Positions 6,461 through 8,593 of a DNA stretch of 8,593 nucleotides are shown in pieces (position 1 is the stretch's first letter; every line of letters begins with the position of its first letter). Under the pieces are notes generated by a model. It had not been told where the DNA came from, made no database searches, and saw only the letters and a list, made by a program, of their open reading frames with translations. The DNA comes from Ferruginibacter sp. (GTDB lineage Bacteria > Bacteroidota > Bacteroidia > Chitinophagales > Chitinophagaceae), in the NCBI GenBank assembly GCA_025362765.1, contig JANYFI010000524.1, forward strand, positions 1 to 8,593, read 5' to 3'. The position numbers and the translations under genes are program-made.

Positions 6461-6847
6461 TTAAAGTATTACCAGTTTTTTTCTTATTACTTTACTTTGT
6501 TCTGTAATCGAAATAAAATAAATACCTGGAGTCAGCGATAAAAACATGGCTATTTCTTCCTGGCCGGATATCAGCAGCCTGCTGTCTTGCTTCCACAACT
6601 TACCTCTCGTGTCTGTAATTTTTACCTGCGCAATACCTGCCTCAAAACCTGTTACCTGCAGGAACACTTTATTTTTTGCAGGATTTGGATAAATTATTAA
6701 AGATGGCGGCTGAGCGTCCTGCGGCTGTTTTCGGAGAAAAGTATTTTGAACGACATCGGTGTTAGCGCTGTCTCTAACCGCACCTAACTGGCCGAAACAA
6801 AGCTGACACAGCAAACAATTTATTATTAAGAAATAAAGCCGTAGCAT
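6461..6847 (-). CDS. Small secreted protein: signal peptide plus T9SS type A sorting domain
   Basis: A 128-residue protein with two recognisable parts. Residues 1-19 form a Sec signal peptide (LYFLIINCLLCQLCFG, probable cleavage at FG|QLG). No lipobox precedes either candidate cysteine. Residues 50-128 form a type IX secretion C-terminal sorting domain. This begins with LIIYPNPAKNKVFLQV, continues with VKITDTRGKLW (75-85), and ends with LTPGIYFISITEQSKVIRKK and a short hydrophobic end, LVIL. Only about 30 residues (20-49, proline- and glutamine-containing) lie between them, so there is almost no passenger. It should be exported to the periplasm and passed to the T9SS outer-membrane machinery. 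It may be a tiny surface protein or the remnant of a larger one after an in-frame deletion. It is unlinked to its neighbours. Upstream, TAGTTTTA at 6868-6875 (minus) is a 7/8 -7 match without a -33 box. Confidence 0.82.
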   Translation of the reverse strand: MLRLYFLIINCLLCQLCFGQLGAVRDSANTDVVQNTFLRKQPQDAQPPSLIIYPNPAKNKVFLQVTGFEAGIAQVKITDTRGKLWKQDSRLLISGQEEIAMFLSLTPGIYFISITEQSKVIRKKLVIL

Positions 6848-6921
6848 AGTTTGAATTTATGGGGCAGTAAAACTAATGTCATTATTTCATAAAGATTTCC
6901 TAAAAACGAAACGGCATTGTA

Positions 6922-6952
6922 TTTGTCGTCTCGGTATAAGCACTTTACTTTG
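6922..6952 (+). promoter_or_regulatory. Bacteroidota-type promoter of superoxide dismutase
   Basis: A TTTG -33 box (6922-6925) is followed, after exactly 19 bases, by TTACTTTG (6945-6952), which matches the -7 consensus TAnnTTTG at all but one fixed position. Box sequence and spacing both fit the primary sigma factor of this phylum. Transcription would begin near 6957-6960, giving a 5' leader of about 62-65 bases before the sod ATG. Confidence 0.7.
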
Positions 6953-6959
6953 CAAGTAA

Positions 6960-6978
6960 GTAACGGGTTATACGTTAC
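6960..6978 (+). repeat. Inverted repeat at the predicted sod transcription start
   Basis: GTAACG (6960-6965) and CGTTAC (6973-6978) are perfect 6-base inverted copies around a 7-base spacer, GGTTATA. The element begins 7 bases after the -7 box, so it would sit at or just after the transcription start. It could be an operator for a dimeric regulator or a small hairpin at the mRNA 5' end. Six-base arms can arise by chance, so function is an inference from position. Confidence 0.4.
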
Positions 6979-7021
6979 ATTAAATAAGTATTTACATTTA
7001 AATCAATTAAAATAAACAATT

Positions 7022-7630
7022 ATGGCATTTACACTACCGGCATTACCATATGCATTGAACGCATTGGAGCCACATATTGACGAACTAACCATGCAAATAC
7101 ATCATGGAAAACATCACCAGGCTTACGTTGACAACCTTAACAAAGCACTTGCAGGCACTCCGAACGAGGGCAAAACTTTGGAAGAAATTGTTGCGATAGC
7201 GGGTACGCTTGGTGCCCCGGTTCGTAACAATGGTGGTGGCCACTGGAACCATAGTTTTTTTTGGGAAACGATGGCACCCAACGCAGGAGGCATACCTTCA
7301 GGTACCCTGGCAGATGCCATTACAACAGCCTTTGGTTCTTTCGATACATTTAAGGAAAAATTTGCCGCAGCCGGTCTTGGCCGCTTTGGTAGTGGCTGGG
7401 CTTGGTTGATAGTAAAAGATGGCAAACTTGAAATTGCTTCAACGCCTAACCAGGATAATCCTCTGATGGACATTGCTGAAGTGAAAGGCCATCCAATTTT
7501 AGGTGTAGATGTTTGGGAACATGCTTACTATCTTAAATACCAGAACAAACGCCCTGACTACCTCGCCGCATTCTGGCATGTAATAAACTGGAAAAAAGTA
7601 ACTGAACGTTTCGACGCCGCTTCTAAATAA
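7022..7630 (+). CDS. sodA: Superoxide dismutase, Mn type (Fe/Mn family)
   Basis: Converts superoxide to hydrogen peroxide and oxygen; no signal peptide is present, so it is cytoplasmic. The 202-residue protein is full length. Metal ligands are His27 (MQIHHGKHH), His77 ([10 protein letters not shown]), and Asp163 and His167 ([18 protein letters not shown]). Metal-type markers favour manganese. The position holding Gln in Fe-SOD (AAQVWNH) is Gly73 here, and the active-site Gln is Gln144 in the later TPNQDNPLM segment, the Mn-SOD arrangement. Cambialistic activity cannot be excluded. The gene has its own promoter (-33 and -7 boxes at 6922-6952), an A/T-rich leader without a Shine-Dalgarno motif and a strong terminator just after the stop, so it is transcribed alone. 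An inverted repeat at the predicted transcription start hints at regulation. Its peroxide product is a substrate class for the thiol peroxidase encoded about 2.4 kb upstream. Confidence 0.96.
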   Translation: MAFTLPALPYALNALEPHIDELTMQIHHGKHHQAYVDNLNKALAGTPNEGKTLEEIVAIAGTLGAPVRNNGGGHWNHSFFWETMAPNAGGIPSGTLADAITTAFGSFDTFKEKFAAAGLGRFGSGWAWLIVKDGKLEIASTPNQDNPLMDIAEVKGHPILGVDVWEHAYYLKYQNKRPDYLAAFWHVINWKKVTERFDAASK

Positions 7631-7650
7631 ATAGAATCACCTTTTGCCAG

Positions 7651-7677
7651 GCCGCAATAAAACATTGCGGCTTTTTT
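7651..7677 (+). terminator. Intrinsic terminator after sodA
   Basis: GCCGCAAT (7651-7658) and ATTGCGGC (7664-7671) form a perfect 8-base-pair stem with a 5-base AAAAC loop. Six T follow immediately (7672-7677). It begins 20 bases after the sodA stop codon and isolates sodA from the downstream hydrolase. Confidence 0.93.
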
Positions 7678-7732
7678 ATGTGGGTAATTGAATAAATAAC
7701 AGCGTAATTACTTCTACAGTATTTTTTAGTTA

Positions 7733-7799
7733 AGATGAAATATTAAATGCTACGCAATTGGCAGTATTGTTGAAGTAGGAGAACATACTTATTTCATCT
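7733..7799. repeat. 10-base inverted repeat upstream of the hydrolase gene
   Basis: AGATGAAATA (7733-7742) and TATTTCATCT (7790-7799) are perfect inverted copies 47 bases apart, the second ending 13 bases before the hydrolase ATG. Between them, CAAT (7755-7758) and ATTG (7766-7769) can form a small inner stem. A direct repeat, CAGTATT, occurs at 7717-7723 and 7762-7768. This may be a folded 5' leader that places the start region in a stem, or paired operator sites. No confident -33/-7 promoter is visible in the 135 bases after the sod terminator, so whether the element is transcribed is unclear. Confidence 0.45.
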
Positions 7800-7812
7800 A
7801 AATTTTATTATT

Positions 7813-8593
7813 ATGCCATTTATACAATCGGCCCAAAATAACAACAATCCCGTAACTATTTATTATGAAATTGCAGGCAACGGAACCCCAGTAGTATTTA
7901 TTCATGGCTGGCCATTAAATGGATCCATGTGGGAATACCAGGTTACTACACTTGCTCAGCAAGGTATGCAGTGTATAACCTATGACAGACGAGGCTTTGG
8001 TAAGTCTGATCAAACTTACGAAGGCTATGATTATGCGACATTGGCCGGTGATTTAAAATCGTTGCTTGATGCGCTGAATTTAAATGATGTTACGCTTGTA
8101 GGATTTTCAATGGGGGGCGGTGAGATTGCAAAATATTTTTCTTTGCATGGCGGTGCGAGGGTTTCAAAAGTTGTGTTGGTAAGTTCGGTAGTGCCTTACA
8201 TGCTACAAACTGCGGATAATCCTGAGGGCGTGCCGCAGGAAATTTTTGATACAATGGCTGCCGGCATAATGGAAGACAGGCCGGCATTTATGGAAAATTT
8301 TGCAAAAGATTTTTTTGGCGTGTCTTTATTGAATCATCGGGTAAGCGATGCTTTTCTTGCAAATAATTTAACAGAAGTAATGAAGGCCTCCCCTTTCGCA
8401 ACGCTGCAATGTGCGCTGTCATTTTCATCCACTGATTTCAGGAACGACGTAGTAAAAATTAATGTTCCGACCCTAATCATTCATGGTGATAGCGATAAAA
8501 CGGTGCCGATAAAAGCTACTGGAGAAGAAAGCGCAAAACTTATTACCGGAGCTAATTTTATTGTGTATGAAGGTGAGCCACATGGCTTATGGT
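7813..8593 (+). CDS. Alpha/beta hydrolase, cofactor-free haloperoxidase/esterase type (cut by window edge)
   Basis: Two hundred and sixty codons are present and the frame is open at the right edge; relatives of about 270-280 residues suggest only the last helix is missing. The alpha/beta hydrolase parts are FIHGWPLNGSMWEYQ (29-43, oxyanion region) and YDRRGFGKSDQ (57-67). The nucleophile elbow is GFSMGGGE (97-104), with Ser99 followed by Met as in non-heme chloroperoxidases. The acid Asp228 lies in HGDSDKTVP, and His257 in EPHGL completes the triad. Family members hydrolyse esters or lactones and often show perhydrolase or halogenating activity in vitro; the natural substrate is usually unknown. 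No signal peptide is seen. The ATG at 7813 follows an A/T-rich leader and gives the normal start for the family (MPFIQSAQNN). It is separated from sodA by a strong terminator. A link to oxidative stress is suggested only by position. Confidence 0.9.
   Translation, partial: MPFIQSAQNNNNPVTIYYEIAGNGTPVVFIHGWPLNGSMWEYQVTTLAQQGMQCITYDRRGFGKSDQTYEGYDYATLAGDLKSLLDALNLNDVTLVGFSMGGGEIAKYFSLHGGARVSKVVLVSSVVPYMLQTADNPEGVPQEIFDTMAAGIMEDRPAFMENFAKDFFGVSLLNHRVSDAFLANNLTEVMKASPFATLQCALSFSSTDFRNDVVKINVPTLIIHGDSDKTVPIKATGEESAKLITGANFIVYEGEPHGLW

Noticed and set aside
6791..6847. Possible lipoprotein signal in the T9SS-domain protein (cysteines at residues 14 and 17)
   Set aside because: The residues before each Cys (CLL and CQL) do not fit the lipobox pattern. 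FG followed by Gln fits ordinary signal peptidase cleavage better.
7123..7473. 116-codon open frame on the minus strand opposite sodA
   Set aside because: Shadow of a complete superoxide dismutase; the Pro/Ser-rich translation has no family resemblance.
7777..7781. AGGAG as a Shine-Dalgarno site for the hydrolase
   Set aside because: It lies 31 bases before the ATG, too far to act, with no in-frame start nearer. This phylum rarely depends on such sites.
8090..8287. 65-codon minus-strand open frame in the hydrolase
   Set aside because: The plus frame carries the Ser-Asp-His triad and the conserved motifs; the opposite frame is compositionally odd and motif-free.

Overview
This is an ordinary-looking stretch of a Bacteroidota chromosome, most likely family Chitinophagaceae or a close relative (an inference). 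Four things point there. Base composition is AT-rich, and starts are preceded by A/T-rich leaders without Shine-Dalgarno motifs. At least one promoter has the TTTG-N19-TAnnTTTG-like form used by the Bacteroidota primary sigma factor. One protein carries a type IX secretion (T9SS) type A sorting domain. The N-terminus of the phosphatidylserine decarboxylase also has the form seen in this phylum. No plasmid, phage, transposon, CRISPR, tRNA or rRNA signal is visible. Every intergenic gap is under 200 bases.

Left arm (1-2129, minus strand): a membrane-lipid operon read right to left. A CPBP-family intramembrane protease is followed after 4 bases by phosphatidate cytidylyltransferase (cdsA), then by phosphatidylserine decarboxylase (psd), which runs off the window's left edge. 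CdsA makes CDP-diacylglycerol, and Psd performs the last step of phosphatidylethanolamine synthesis.

Centre-left (2130-3417): a divergent gap with an inverted pair of ACTGTAAAC words, then a DusB-type tRNA-dihydrouridine synthase on the plus strand, ending in a weak terminator-like hairpin.

Centre (3418-5948, minus strand): a probable operon of class-3 aldehyde dehydrogenase, glutathione peroxidase and an unrecognised four-helix membrane protein. The combination suggests handling of lipid peroxides and the aldehydes they produce (inference). It is divergent, across 37 bases, from tadA (5986-6423), a tRNA adenosine deaminase.

Right (6461-8593): a tiny secreted protein that is little more than a signal peptide plus a T9SS sorting domain. 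Then a Mn-type superoxide dismutase with a clear promoter, a 5'-leader inverted repeat and a strong intrinsic terminator. Last is an alpha/beta hydrolase of the cofactor-free haloperoxidase/esterase type, cut by the right edge about 10-20 residues before its expected end. Its upstream region holds a 10-bp inverted repeat.

SOD, glutathione peroxidase, aldehyde dehydrogenase and possibly the hydrolase lie within about 5 kb, which reads as a loose oxidative-stress neighbourhood. I see no convincing new multi-gene system. The most unusual items are the T9SS protein with almost no passenger, the glutathione peroxidase with an altered active-site motif, and the palindromic elements upstream of sodA and the hydrolase.
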